Notes under the pieces: model-generated
Seen by the model: only the letters and a program-made list of their open reading frames with translations
Database searches by the model: none
Told to the model about the DNA's origin: nothing
Assembly: GCA_047638675.1 (NCBI GenBank)
Contig: JBLIML010000060.1
Location: forward strand, 1-18,100
Source: WLWS01 sp047638675
GTDB lineage: Bacteria; Pseudomonadota; Gammaproteobacteria; Eutrophobiales; Eutrophobiaceae
Direction of reading: 5' to 3'
DNA: 18,100 bases
Shown here: piece after piece, positions 6,601-14,442 of the stretch
How positions within the stretch are numbered: position 1 is the stretch's first letter
How the letters are laid out: each line of letters starts with the position of its first letter
Translations under genes and position numbers: made by a program

Positions 6601-8304
6601 GTGAATATTGAATATTTGACTGATATTATCATCTTATTATCAGCAGCAATAATCGCCGTTCCCATATTTCAATCCTTACGTCTTGGCGCAATACCCGGAT
6701 TTTTGATCGCAGGGATAATAATTGGGCCATCAGGTTTTGGGTTCATTGAGAATTATGATGAGATTACGCACCTTGCAGAGTTAGGTGTAGTGCTTTTGTT
6801 GTTTGTGATCGGGATAGAAATAAAGCCGTCGCGTCTTTGGAAGATGAAAGGCCTGGTGTTAGGTCTTGGGTCGCTTCAGGTCTTTGTTACCGGGGGTATA
6901 ATCACCTTGATAGCCCATGAACTCCTTAATTCATCCTGGGAAATTTCGCTGTTAATTGGGGCTGCCCTGTCACTTTCCTCAACCGCTTTCGTACTTCAGT
7001 TGTTGAAAGACAGGAAAGCGCTGTTCTCAGAGTACGGCAGACCCGCGGTTGCTATATTGCTGTTGCAAGACCTGGCAGTGGTTCCACTTCTCGCGTTCGT
7101 ATCATTGATGGGCGCACCAGATTTAACAATAAAAGAAGATGTTTTTATTGCCTTGGCCGAGGCACTCATCATTCTTGTACTTATTGTTTTTACAGCTCGA
7201 TATATTTTGAACCCCCTGCTTAACGTACTTACCCGTTTTGGCTCTCCCGAAATATTTACCGCAACCGCTTTATTGTTGGTTTTAGGTTCGGCACAGGCTA
7301 TGGAGAGCGTTGGCTTATCCATGGCCATGGGAGCATTTGTAGCCGGGCTCCTAATTGCTGATTCTTCCTATCGACACCAGATCATAGCTGAGATTCAGCC
7401 ATTTCGTGGCTTGCTGTTAGGCCTGTTTTTTATTTCCATGGGTATGTCTTTAAATCTCGATAGTTTTCTGGGTAAGCCATTTACATTATTGGGTGTTGTC
7501 GTGGCATTAATGGCTATCAAGCTCCTGGCTCTCTGGCCGTTGGCGCGCCTGTATGGTTTAAACAATAAAATGTCGATTTCGGTGGCCTTGCTTCTTGCGC
7601 AAAGCGGTGAATTCGCATTGGTCTTGTTCGCATTAGCGAAAGGACTAGGGCTATTCGACGAAGTATTATTTCAGCATCTTTTGATTATTGTCCTGCTCAG
7701 CATGCTTGCAACGCCCGCATTGGAGAAATTAGCCTATCGGATATTTTCAGCCTCCCGCAAACGCCCTGCCGTTATACCTGATATTAAGACTGAACAGGCA
7801 GAACAAGATCCAAAACCTGTCGTTCTTGCCGGTTTTGGTCGAATGGGGCATAGAGTTGGTCATATCCTGGAGTTAATGAAAGTGCCGTTCATAGCAATCG
7901 ACAATGATGCAAAGATTGTAGATCGGGAACGTGCACAGGGTAAGTCTGTGTATTTCGGCGACGCCCAACGCATCGAAGTGCTCCGCGCGGTGGGAACCGC
8001 GGAGGCACCTTTTGTGATAGTGTCAATTGGTGATCATGATGCGACAGAGCAGGTAGTATCCTCTGTTCATTCTGTTTTCCCTGAGGTTCCTGTTTTTGCG
8101 CGCGGGCATGATGTCATTAGATGCCGGGAGCTTAGTGCTTTGGGCGCGTACTTCACAGTTTCAGAAACCCTTGAGGCGAGTGCTGAACTTGCCCGTGCTG
8201 CATTGCTTCATAGCGGTGCTGATGATCCAGAAGTAGAAGATGCCCTGAAACACTTTCGGCAAAACTATTATCAGCGAATAAATAAAGGTACGCTTCAAGA
8301 GTAA
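6601..8304 (+). CDS. CPA2-family (Kef-type) monovalent cation:proton antiporter with TrkA-N domain
   Basis: From GTG 6601 the product has 567 residues. I prefer this start to TTG 6532 because NIEYLTDIIILLSAAIIAVP is the normal N-terminus of this family, whereas the upstream 23 residues are hydrophilic and Cys/His-rich. The first ~385 residues are a Na_H_Exchanger domain of 11-13 helices, with AGIIIGPSGFGF, GAALSLSSTAFVLQLL and the LLLQDLAVVPLLA motif (Gln156-Asp157). A linker leads to a cytoplasmic Rossmann TrkA-N domain with GFGRMG at 411-416 and a nucleotide-binding Asp pair in AIDNDAK. No TrkA-C domain follows. Family members exchange K+ or Na+ for H+ and are gated by nucleotide or redox ligands. 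No KefF/KefG-type partner is adjacent. Confidence 0.92.
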   Translation: MNIEYLTDIIILLSAAIIAVPIFQSLRLGAIPGFLIAGIIIGPSGFGFIENYDEITHLAELGVVLLLFVIGIEIKPSRLWKMKGLVLGLGSLQVFVTGGIITLIAHELLNSSWEISLLIGAALSLSSTAFVLQLLKDRKALFSEYGRPAVAILLLQDLAVVPLLAFVSLMGAPDLTIKEDVFIALAEALIILVLIVFTARYILNPLLNVLTRFGSPEIFTATALLLVLGSAQAMESVGLSMAMGAFVAGLLIADSSYRHQIIAEIQPFRGLLLGLFFISMGMSLNLDSFLGKPFTLLGVVVALMAIKLLALWPLARLYGLNNKMSISVALLLAQSGEFALVLFALAKGLGLFDEVLFQHLLIIVLLSMLATPALEKLAYRIFSASRKRPAVIPDIKTEQAEQDPKPVVLAGFGRMGHRVGHILELMKVPFIAIDNDAKIVDRERAQGKSVYFGDAQRIEVLRAVGTAEAPFVIVSIGDHDATEQVVSSVHSVFPEVPVFARGHDVIRCRELSALGAYFTVSETLEASAELARAALLHSGADDPEVEDALKHFRQNYYQRINKGTLQE

Positions 8305-8326
8305 ATGAAATCTTGCCAATAGTTGA

Positions 8327-8342
8327 CCACGTATTAACGTGG
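8327..8342 (+). other. Short perfect stem-loop after the CPA2 antiporter gene
   Basis: CCACGT and ACGTGG form a 6-bp perfect stem around the loop ATTA, 23 nt past the antiporter stop. No T-tract follows, so it is not a canonical intrinsic terminator. It may stabilise the transcript end. The remaining ~225 bp before the next start show nothing recognisable. Confidence 0.3.
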
Positions 8343-8568
8343 GCATGGCTGATTGATCCGTAATAAATTGTGCAGAAGACACTGGTAATAAAGAATACTT
8401 CTGTTCCTCACCTTCGCTGAGCCCAATATTGAGATTTGATGTCGATAGCTTACATCTCCAGTTCAATTCGTATTTTCCTTACTCTATGGTTACAAAAAAC
8501 GATTTAAACTTGTATTCCAATTCGATTATATTTGCCAGCAATGAAACTTCGTCGTGGATGAGGGAAAC

Positions 8569-8943
8569 ATGAAAATTAACTTGAACGTAGCAGAAGGACA
8601 TTCACCATCGGGTGAAAACTTACGTCGTTATATTAATACGAAATTGAGATCGACATTGAATAATAGCAAACAGTATATTCGGAATGTGATCGTCAAAGTA
8701 TCCGATTTGAAAGGCCCAAAAGGCGCAATGATGAAAATATGTTCCATTCAGCTATCAATCATTGGGCAGACACCTGTCTATGTTAAAACTCGCGCACGCA
8801 ATATCTATTCCGCTATTTCGAAAGCGGTTATTCGTGCTGGGCATAAATGCAACCGACGCGTACGCCACCGCCAGCTTTTATTGATCGGTAATACGACTGG
8901 AGAGAAAAAGTCTAGCCAATCTAAGTATCTCTTTACCAGTTAA
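8569..8943 (+). CDS. HPF/RaiA-like ribosome-associated protein (S30AE fold)
   Basis: The 124-residue product matches the short hibernation-factor / sigma-54-modulation family: an N-terminal beta-alpha unit, then VIVKVSDLKGPKGAMMKICS (the family's usual SDxNGPKGGxDKxC block), then VYVKTRARNIYSAISKAVIRAGHKCNRRVRHRQ. Such proteins bind the 30S subunit decoding region and stabilise inactive ribosomes under stress. ATG 8569 is chosen because GAGGGA lies 5-6 nt upstream; a GTG at 8554 would add five residues and consume the ribosome-binding site. The C-terminal tail is basic and Ser/Lys-rich. The next gene starts only 32 bp downstream, suggesting co-transcription with the Bax-inhibitor gene. It is a divergent member, without the long-HPF dimerisation domain. 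Confidence 0.85.
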   Translation: MKINLNVAEGHSPSGENLRRYINTKLRSTLNNSKQYIRNVIVKVSDLKGPKGAMMKICSIQLSIIGQTPVYVKTRARNIYSAISKAVIRAGHKCNRRVRHRQLLLIGNTTGEKKSSQSKYLFTS

Positions 8944-8975
8944 ATACTCTTGAAATACACAGAAGAAACGAAACT

Positions 8976-9647
8976 ATGAATACGCTCGCTAAAACACGTT
9001 CGCTACCCTCTGGAGCATTCGCGGGGGAGCAATTAAAAGTTCTCCGTAATACTTACGCGCTGCTGTCCGCTACTTTGCTCTTTAGTGCAATGACGACAGG
9101 TATTTCCATGGCGATGAATTTTGGTCATCCGGGAATACTCATCACCCTGGGTGCTTACTTTGGCTTACTATTTGGGATCCACAAGTGCCAAAATAGTCAT
9201 TGGGGTATTGCTTTGGTATTTGCCCTAACTGGCTTTATGGGTATTACACTTGGACCCATTCTCAACATGTATCTGACAATGGCGAACGGTGGTCAGATTA
9301 TCATGTTATCGCTCGGCCTGACTGGCGTAACCTTTGTATCGTTAACCGCTTATGCGTTAGTGACACAGAAGGATTTTAGCAATTGGCGAACAACGCTGAC
9401 TGTAGGCATTATGGTTGCCTTTCTCGCAAGTCTGGCCGGGATATTTTTTCAAATCCCTGCCCTGTCATTAAGTGTATCCGTGATGTTTATGTTATTGATG
9501 TCCGGACTGATTTTGTACGAGACTAGTAACATTATTCATGGTGGCGAACACAACTACATTCTAGCAACAGTAACGTTGTATATTTCAATCTATAATATGT
9601 TTCTTAGTCTTTTACACGTACTCGGTTTTTTGAACAACAACGATTAA
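8976..9647 (+). CDS. Bax inhibitor-1/YccA family inner-membrane protein
   Basis: The 223-residue polytopic protein has seven predicted hydrophobic segments, starting about residue 25 after a polar N-terminus that includes LRNTYALLSATLLFSA. Family signatures are the central GPILNMYL segment, SLTAYALVTQKDFS, and the C-terminal YILATVTLYISIYNMFLSLLHVLGFL. Bacterial YccA modulates the FtsH protease and is linked to handling jammed Sec translocons; other BI-1 members act as pH-sensitive Ca2+ leak channels. The C-terminus has the gammaproteobacterial YccA-type SIYN sequence. It follows the hibernation-factor gene by 32 bp with AGAAG as a modest ribosome-binding site. Confidence 0.93.
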   Translation: MNTLAKTRSLPSGAFAGEQLKVLRNTYALLSATLLFSAMTTGISMAMNFGHPGILITLGAYFGLLFGIHKCQNSHWGIALVFALTGFMGITLGPILNMYLTMANGGQIIMLSLGLTGVTFVSLTAYALVTQKDFSNWRTTLTVGIMVAFLASLAGIFFQIPALSLSVSVMFMLLMSGLILYETSNIIHGGEHNYILATVTLYISIYNMFLSLLHVLGFLNNND

Positions 9648-9737
9648 CGTTTCAAACGCTGCCGTTATGCAATAACACGGCTAATATCCAGTCAGAACGC
9701 TCCTCGCTCACAACAAGCCTCGTGTAGGTAGGTACCA

Positions 9738-9821
9738 ATGAACAACTTATTTGGTGGCCAATTGATAGTGGTCGACTTGAAAATAGTGGCATTCGCGCTA
9801 TTTACGTTTATGCTCACATAA
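9738..9821 (+). CDS. Possible 27-residue hydrophobic peptide upstream of nhaA
   Basis: A 28-codon frame (ATG 9738, TAA 9819-9821) encodes a peptide starting MNNLFGG and continuing as one hydrophobic segment with a single Asp-Leu-Lys interruption, ending FALFTFMLT. This is the right length for a single membrane span. A purine-rich TAGGTAGG lies 5-6 nt upstream. It ends 19 nt before the nhaA start, so it could be a small membrane protein or a leader peptide affecting nhaA translation. No known family is recognised, and short open frames of this kind also occur by chance. Confidence 0.3.
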   Translation: MNNLFGGQLIVVDLKIVAFALFTFMLT

Positions 9822-9840
9822 AACTGTTATTACTATCTAG

Positions 9841-11028
9841 ATGATAAATTCACTACGCGATTTTTTGAAACTCGAAGCAGCCGGTGGCTGTATCCTTGTA
9901 ATGGCGGCCGTTGTGGCCATGGTTATTGCCAATTCGCCACTCAGCGATCTCTACGCCTCATTCATTGAACTCCCCATGGCAATTCAAATTGGTAACTTCG
10001 AGATCGCCAAACCTTTACTGCTTTGGATCAACGACGGTCTCATGGCCATTTTCTTCTTCCTGGTGGGTCTCGAGCTCAAGCGCGAGATCGTGGACGGTCA
10101 ATTATCCAATCCAATCCAGGTTGCATTACCCGCTTTTGGCGCATTAGGCGGGATGTTGGTTCCTGCATTAATCTACATTTTCATCAATCAAGGCGACGAG
10201 GTGGCTTTGCAAGGCTGGGCAATTCCGGCAGCAACAGATATTGCATTTGCGCTAGCGATTCTAATTTTACTAGGCAACAGAGTACCCCTGTCTCTCCGCG
10301 TTTTTCTAGTGTCCATTGCTATCTTTGACGACATCGGCGCTATCATCATTATCGCACTGTTCTACACGAGCGAACTGTCTCTGCCTGCGTTGACGACAGC
10401 AATGGCGTGTTTGTTACCACTGTTTATCTTCAATCGTCGAGGCGTACTTGAGAAAGCGCCCTACTTATTCTTTGGCATGATAATGTGGGCTGCAGTTCTG
10501 AAATCTGGCGTGCATGCCACATTAGTTGGCGTGGTACTAGCTCTGTTTATTCCCATTCGAAACCCCGAAAATGAGCCCTCACCGCTGCATGATCTGGAAC
10601 ATGATCTGCACATAGCTGTAGCGTTTGTAATCTTGCCCCTTTTCGCGTTTGCCAATGCCGGCATTTCTCTTGAAGGTGTCTCATTTAACTATCTGCTTCA
10701 TCCCGTTTCATTGGGGATATTACTCGGATTGTTTGTCGGCAAACAATTCGGTGTCTTCCTGTTTTGCTGGTGTGGCGTCAAATTAGGGTTGGCGCGTTTG
10801 CCACCAGACTTATCCTGGACGCATGTTTACGGAACGTCACTGCTGTGCGGGGTTGGATTTACGATGAGTTTGTTCATCGCAACATTGGCATTCGAGAAAA
10901 CTGGCGTCAATCTGCTCTTTGATGAACGCCTGGGTATCATAGTCGGATCGTTGTTATCCGGTGCCTGCGGCTATCTCGTTTTAAAGGCATCTTTACCCTC
11001 TCCCAAGACGTCACTGAGTAAGCAGTAA
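9841..11028 (+). CDS. nhaA: Na+/H+ antiporter NhaA
   Basis: The 395-residue inner-membrane antiporter exports Na+ (or Li+) in exchange for 2 H+, giving salt and alkali tolerance. Key residues align almost exactly with E. coli numbering: Asp133 in ATDIAFALA, the ion-binding pair Asp163-Asp164 in IAIFDDIGAIIIIALFYTSE, the pH-response His225 in KSGVHATLVG, and Lys301 (Lys300 in E. coli) in GLFVGKQFG. The N-terminal FLKLEAAGGCILVMAAVVA and LWINDGLMAIFFFLVGLELKRE are classic NhaA. No strong ribosome-binding site precedes ATG 9841, and a possible short reading frame ends just upstream. Its neighbours (CPA2 antiporter, CNNM protein) fit an ion-homeostasis cluster; if the SulP protein imports Na+ with bicarbonate, NhaA would be the return path. 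Confidence 0.97.
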   Translation: MINSLRDFLKLEAAGGCILVMAAVVAMVIANSPLSDLYASFIELPMAIQIGNFEIAKPLLLWINDGLMAIFFFLVGLELKREIVDGQLSNPIQVALPAFGALGGMLVPALIYIFINQGDEVALQGWAIPAATDIAFALAILILLGNRVPLSLRVFLVSIAIFDDIGAIIIIALFYTSELSLPALTTAMACLLPLFIFNRRGVLEKAPYLFFGMIMWAAVLKSGVHATLVGVVLALFIPIRNPENEPSPLHDLEHDLHIAVAFVILPLFAFANAGISLEGVSFNYLLHPVSLGILLGLFVGKQFGVFLFCWCGVKLGLARLPPDLSWTHVYGTSLLCGVGFTMSLFIATLAFEKTGVNLLFDERLGIIVGSLLSGACGYLVLKASLPSPKTSLSKQ

Positions 11029-11106
11029 CCGGGTCAAGTCTTGACATATCATATTAACTTGCAGCCAAGGAGTGCGATGTCGAAAGTGTGCAGTGTCATC
11101 CCTTAA

Positions 11107-11124
11107 GACAACATCCCTGTTGTC
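11107..11124. terminator. Hairpin between convergent nhaA and the RTX gene
   Basis: GACAACA (11107-11113) and TGTTGTC (11118-11124) form a perfect 7-bp stem with a TCCC loop. It lies 79 nt beyond the nhaA stop and 22 nt beyond the RTX stop. The plus-strand side is followed by a pyrimidine tract (CTCTCTC) rather than a U-run, so it would be a weak bidirectional terminator. Confidence 0.4.
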
Positions 11125-11145
11125 CTCTCTCATCGCTGGCCTTTT

Positions 11146-12531
11146 TTAGGCTATGATAAACAGGTTACTTTCAAACAGTTCCGGCGCCCCTTCCAATACC
11201 GCCACAAGAACGCCTGCCTCAATGCCGCTGCCGTCGGCGTCGTAGAATAATTCACCGTTGTTCAGGTTATAAATTATTCGATCGTCCCCGTCTTCAGCGA
11301 TACCTGTGTCGTTGGCACGAAACTCCTCTTCCGCAAGGAAATTCCCGACCTCTGTAGTCAGAGCGGAAAACACATCGGCATCTAACATGATTGTGTCATC
11401 GTTCGAGGAGAAACGAAAGATAGTATCCGCATTCTCGGGGATCACTGCGCTGTCAAACTGGAAACTGTCGTGCCCGGCCCCGCCAAACAACTCATCCTCG
11501 CCTTCCCCGCCGTTCAGCAGGTCATCACCGCCCCTACCCGCCAGGACATCATTGCCTGCGCCGCCGTTGAGAATATCACTACCGAATCCACCATTCAGAA
11601 GATCATTGCCATCGCCTCCGGTAAGCAAATCGTCACCGCGCCCGCCATGCAACACATCTTCACCGTTACCGCCTTCCAGCACATCGTGACCCGCGCCGCC
11701 AACCAGGACATCGTCGCCTTCTCCGCCATACAGCAGGTCATCGCCAAAACCGCCATTGAGACCATCGTTTCCTTCATCGCCCTCAAGCTGGTCATCGCCT
11801 CGCTGACCAGCAAGACGGTCATCACCCTCACCGCCTTCGATGACGTCGTCGCCGCCACCGCCAATCATCCGGTCGTTTCCAGCATCGCCATCGAGAACAT
11901 CGTCACCACCTTCGCCTTTCAGTCGATCGTTACCGTCGCCTCCGGCAAGTGCGTCATCGCCGCGACCGCCGTGTAGCACGTCATCACCGTTACCGCCATC
12001 CAGCACATCATTACCCACGCCTCCTACCAGTAGATCCTGACCATCGCCAGCGTCGAGTGTGTCATTGCCATGGCTTCCAATAAGTCGATCATTACCGTCG
12101 CCCCCCAAAAGCAGATCGTCATGTCTTCCGCCACGTAAAATGTCAGACCCGTCACTTCCAACAAGCACATCGTTGCCTGCGCCACCATCTAATACATTGT
12201 GCGCTGTGTCGGATGCAAAAAATGGCTCCGGGTTTTCGGCAGCACCTGTTGGATCCTCTACGGCTTCACCAGCAATAAGCACATCATCTCCTGCGCCACC
12301 GGACAATAGATCACTGCCTGCCCCACCAATAAGGATGTCATCGCCATCGTTGCCCCGGAGCAAATCATCGCCAGTCCCACCATCCAGAACATCATTTCCA
12401 GCACCACCAAACAAGAGGTCATTGCCGCCACTACCGAAAAGCGCATCGTTGCCCGCGAGTCCAATTATTTCATCGTCTTCATTGCCGCCATAGAGTATGT
12501 CGTCTTGCTCTGTACCTATAATAATCGCCAT
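11146..12531 (-). CDS. RTX (haemolysin-type calcium-binding repeat) protein, probable type I secretion substrate
   Basis: The 461-residue product is almost entirely GGxGxDxLx nonapeptides, which bind Ca2+ and fold into a parallel beta-roll outside the cell. Repeats begin at residue 5 with no N-terminal domain and no Sec signal peptide. They run to about 356, broken once by a non-repetitive insert (roughly 88-112, AGEAVEDPTGAAENPEPF). Residues 357-461 are an acidic, hydrophobic-patched tail (DTIFRFSSNDDTIMLDADVF, then NNGELFYDADGSG) typical of RTX C-termini carrying the uncleaved type I secretion signal. No enzyme domain is visible. No ABC exporter, membrane-fusion or TolC gene lies in the window, so the exporter must be encoded elsewhere. 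The start is well supported by AGGAGAGG 5 nt before ATG 12531-12529. Confidence 0.9.
   Translation of the reverse strand: MAIIIGTEQDDILYGGNEDDEIIGLAGNDALFGSGGNDLLFGGAGNDVLDGGTGDDLLRGNDGDDILIGGAGSDLLSGGAGDDVLIAGEAVEDPTGAAENPEPFFASDTAHNVLDGGAGNDVLVGSDGSDILRGGRHDDLLLGGDGNDRLIGSHGNDTLDAGDGQDLLVGGVGNDVLDGGNGDDVLHGGRGDDALAGGDGNDRLKGEGGDDVLDGDAGNDRMIGGGGDDVIEGGEGDDRLAGQRGDDQLEGDEGNDGLNGGFGDDLLYGGEGDDVLVGGAGHDVLEGGNGEDVLHGGRGDDLLTGGDGNDLLNGGFGSDILNGGAGNDVLAGRGGDDLLNGGEGEDELFGGAGHDSFQFDSAVIPENADTIFRFSSNDDTIMLDADVFSALTTEVGNFLAEEEFRANDTGIAEDGDDRIIYNLNNGELFYDADGSGIEAGVLVAVLEGAPELFESNLFIIA
11485..12132 (-). repeat. Four tandem 162-bp (54-residue) super-repeats inside the RTX gene
   Basis: Six nonapeptides form one higher-order unit. 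The marker GGRxDDxLxGGDGNDxLxG recurs at residues 134, 188, 242 (degenerate: GQRGDDQLEGDEGNDGLNG) and 296, exactly 54 residues apart. Units one and three also share the closing GGNGxDVLH, giving a 108-residue (324-bp) periodicity visible in the DNA near 11640 and 11964. This suggests block duplication rather than independent nonapeptide drift. Confidence 0.75.
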
Positions 12532-12864
12532 TGTGCCTCTCCTAATTCGTTATAAATCAATTAACAAAAAAATGCTGTGTATCCTGAATAACGAACAAAG
12601 CGCAGATTGGTTGACAAAGGGAGTATGGAGGAATGGGGTTTACAGCATGGGCAAGGCTCAGATATTGACGAATCCCCACAAACTTCGATAAAAATATATT
12701 TCAAAAACAATTGCTTACTAAATTATGTGCAAAACGAAGAACCTGCACAATGAAACGTGATCTTTTGAGGTTAGTGACTTTACAATTTCACAGGAAATTC
12801 ACCAAAACAGGTTCACGTTAACGAGCAAATGTTGAAATGTGAGAGCTGACAGCCCTTTTGGTTT
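12532..12864. other. 333-bp intergenic region between the peptidase and RTX genes
   Basis: Both flanking genes are on the minus strand, so this region holds the end of the peptidase transcript and the RTX promoter. It is AT-rich. Inverted heptamers GAACCTG (near 12740) and CAGGTTC (near 12808) flank about 60 bp. No RNA gene, clear promoter or protein-coding frame was recognised. Confidence 0.5.
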
Positions 12865-14385
12865 CTAGTCCAATTTCATGGTCAATATGATCATGCACAT
12901 TTTTATACCTTGAATTATATTTCCGATCCTCAAATTTTCATTAGGGTTATGCTGGTTATTATCGATATTTACCATCGGTACAATAACGGCTGGAATCTTC
13001 AGCGTATTGATCGCTGGAACAATCGGAACGGTTCCGCCCATCGTTCTTATAGTGACAGGTTTTTCTCCATAATATTTTTGTAGACTGCTAATTAACTTTT
13101 GACCAATAGGCGCATTCATATCAGTTCTAAAGGCATTCACACCAGGATGACCTTCGAACTTTACTATTTTGCTATGGCGAAGCCTTTCCTCATCATTAGG
13201 CTCTCTATCCAACAATAAATAACCTTGCTTTTGAATATGATTTTTTATTTTTTGAAGTTGTTGTGCTCCATCTGTTTCTGCCACCAATCTGACATCTATG
13301 TGTGCTGTGACAAACTCAGGAATAACGGTCTTCACACCAGGTCCCTTCCAGGACGTCTCAATATGTCTTACATTCAATGATGGATATTGAAGTGATTCCT
13401 GATAGCTGTTTCCAACATCATCAGCCTTATTGATGCCAAGACCTTTCTGAATTTCCTCTTCGTTGTCTGGAACATTTTCTAATAAAGCTTTTATGCCGGG
13501 AGTCATTTTTATGCCATCGTAATAACCATCTATAGTGACGCGGCCATTTTCATTTTTCATGCTCGCAAGAAGATGTGACATTGAGAAAACAGGGTTTGGT
13601 GCATAATTTCCATAGTGCCCACTGTGCTGAGGTAATTTTGCTCCATAAACAGTCATGCTGAACCAGGCTACGCCCCGAGCACCAAAGGTTAAAGTGGGTT
13701 TGTTCGTACTGTGTGCCGGACCATCCATAATAATCATGTAATCCGCTGCATATTTATCCTTATACTTTTCAAGAGTAGAAAGGAAGCCTTGCGATCCCGC
13801 TTCTTCCTGAAGATCAAGAATAATTTTTACATTGTAGGCAAGCGCAGTCCCCTCATCTTTTAATAATTTCATTGCACTTAACATCATCGTAATTGGCCCT
13901 TTGTCGTCTGCCGCCGCTCTGCCGAAAATGCGCCACTCAGGCTCAATCTTTTTATTGATGTCATGCCAGTCAATTAGCTCCCAATCTCCTTTTTTGTTCT
14001 GTCCTTTTATCACTGGCGTAAAGGGATCTTCTTGATCCCAATTATCAGGATTCACGGGTTGACCATCCAAATGAAAATAAAAGAGAATTGTTTTCGCCTT
14101 TGCATCCACTGTTTTCTCAGCGTAGAAAACAGGGAGACTCGAAGATTCCAGTAAGTGAACATTGAAACCCAGTCTTTCAAATTCCGGCTTAATAAAATCA
14201 ACATTTTTATACATGTCAGCTTTGATAGCTGAAACGTTGGGAATTGAGACAAACTCACGATGCTTTTCCAGTATTAAAGGGAGATCAGCATTGATTGATT
14301 TATCCCAATTATTTTCAGCCCAGATAATGGTAGATATAAGAACGGAAGCCACCAACAACAGATATTTTGATAAAATTTTGTTCAT
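12865..14385 (-). CDS. Exported M20/M25/M40-family zinc metallopeptidase
   Basis: The 506-residue product has an N-terminal signal peptide (KILSKYLLLVASVLISTIIWA, cleavage near residue 23). The two-metal M20 site is complete: His105 with Asp107 in FYFHLDGQP, bridging Asp160 in GRAAADDKGP, general-base Glu194 and ligand Glu195 in DLQEEAGS, Asp221 in MDGPAHS, and His479 in NNQHNPNENL. A lid/dimerisation domain lies between about 240 and 380 (TFGARGVAWFSMTVYG at its start). M20 enzymes cleave dipeptides, acyl-amino acids or terminal residues of peptides; the exact substrate cannot be read from sequence. It lies 57 bp downstream of the PAL-like lyase gene on the same strand, so the two are probably co-transcribed and both products are exported. 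AAAGGA is some 17 nt before ATG 14385-14383, a rather distant ribosome-binding site. Confidence 0.9.
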   Translation of the reverse strand: MNKILSKYLLLVASVLISTIIWAENNWDKSINADLPLILEKHREFVSIPNVSAIKADMYKNVDFIKPEFERLGFNVHLLESSSLPVFYAEKTVDAKAKTILFYFHLDGQPVNPDNWDQEDPFTPVIKGQNKKGDWELIDWHDINKKIEPEWRIFGRAAADDKGPITMMLSAMKLLKDEGTALAYNVKIILDLQEEAGSQGFLSTLEKYKDKYAADYMIIMDGPAHSTNKPTLTFGARGVAWFSMTVYGAKLPQHSGHYGNYAPNPVFSMSHLLASMKNENGRVTIDGYYDGIKMTPGIKALLENVPDNEEEIQKGLGINKADDVGNSYQESLQYPSLNVRHIETSWKGPGVKTVIPEFVTAHIDVRLVAETDGAQQLQKIKNHIQKQGYLLLDREPNDEERLRHSKIVKFEGHPGVNAFRTDMNAPIGQKLISSLQKYYGEKPVTIRTMGGTVPIVPAINTLKIPAVIVPMVNIDNNQHNPNENLRIGNIIQGIKMCMIILTMKLD

Positions 14386-14442
14386 TAGTTTTTTAGTTTT
14401 ATCCTTTCATAACCCTGGAGTTAATTTCTCAGGTTTAAACCG

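Noticed and set aside
8161..8466. 101-codon minus-strand frame overlapping the antiporter 3' end
   Set aside because: It lies antisense to conserved coding sequence and has no recognisable domain.
9648..9737. Riboswitch in the nhaA leader
   Set aside because: Only a short GCCGT/ACGGC stem is visible; I could not recognise the nhaA-I, nhaA-II or other known ion-sensing RNA consensus by eye.
11306..12493. Several plus-strand frames of 66-168 codons, plus minus-strand frames at 11595-11864 and 12258-12464, inside the RTX gene
   Set aside because: They are shadows of the repetitive GGxGxDxLx coding sequence; their Ser/Pro or Ile/Ala-rich repeats mirror the nonapeptide codons.
11146..12531. RTX DNA repeats as a CRISPR or satellite array
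   Set aside because: The 27-bp units are degenerate, contiguous and in one reading frame; there are no spacers.
12496..12691. 64-codon plus-strand frame between the RTX and peptidase genes
   Set aside because: It starts inside the RTX coding sequence on the opposite strand and has no family features.
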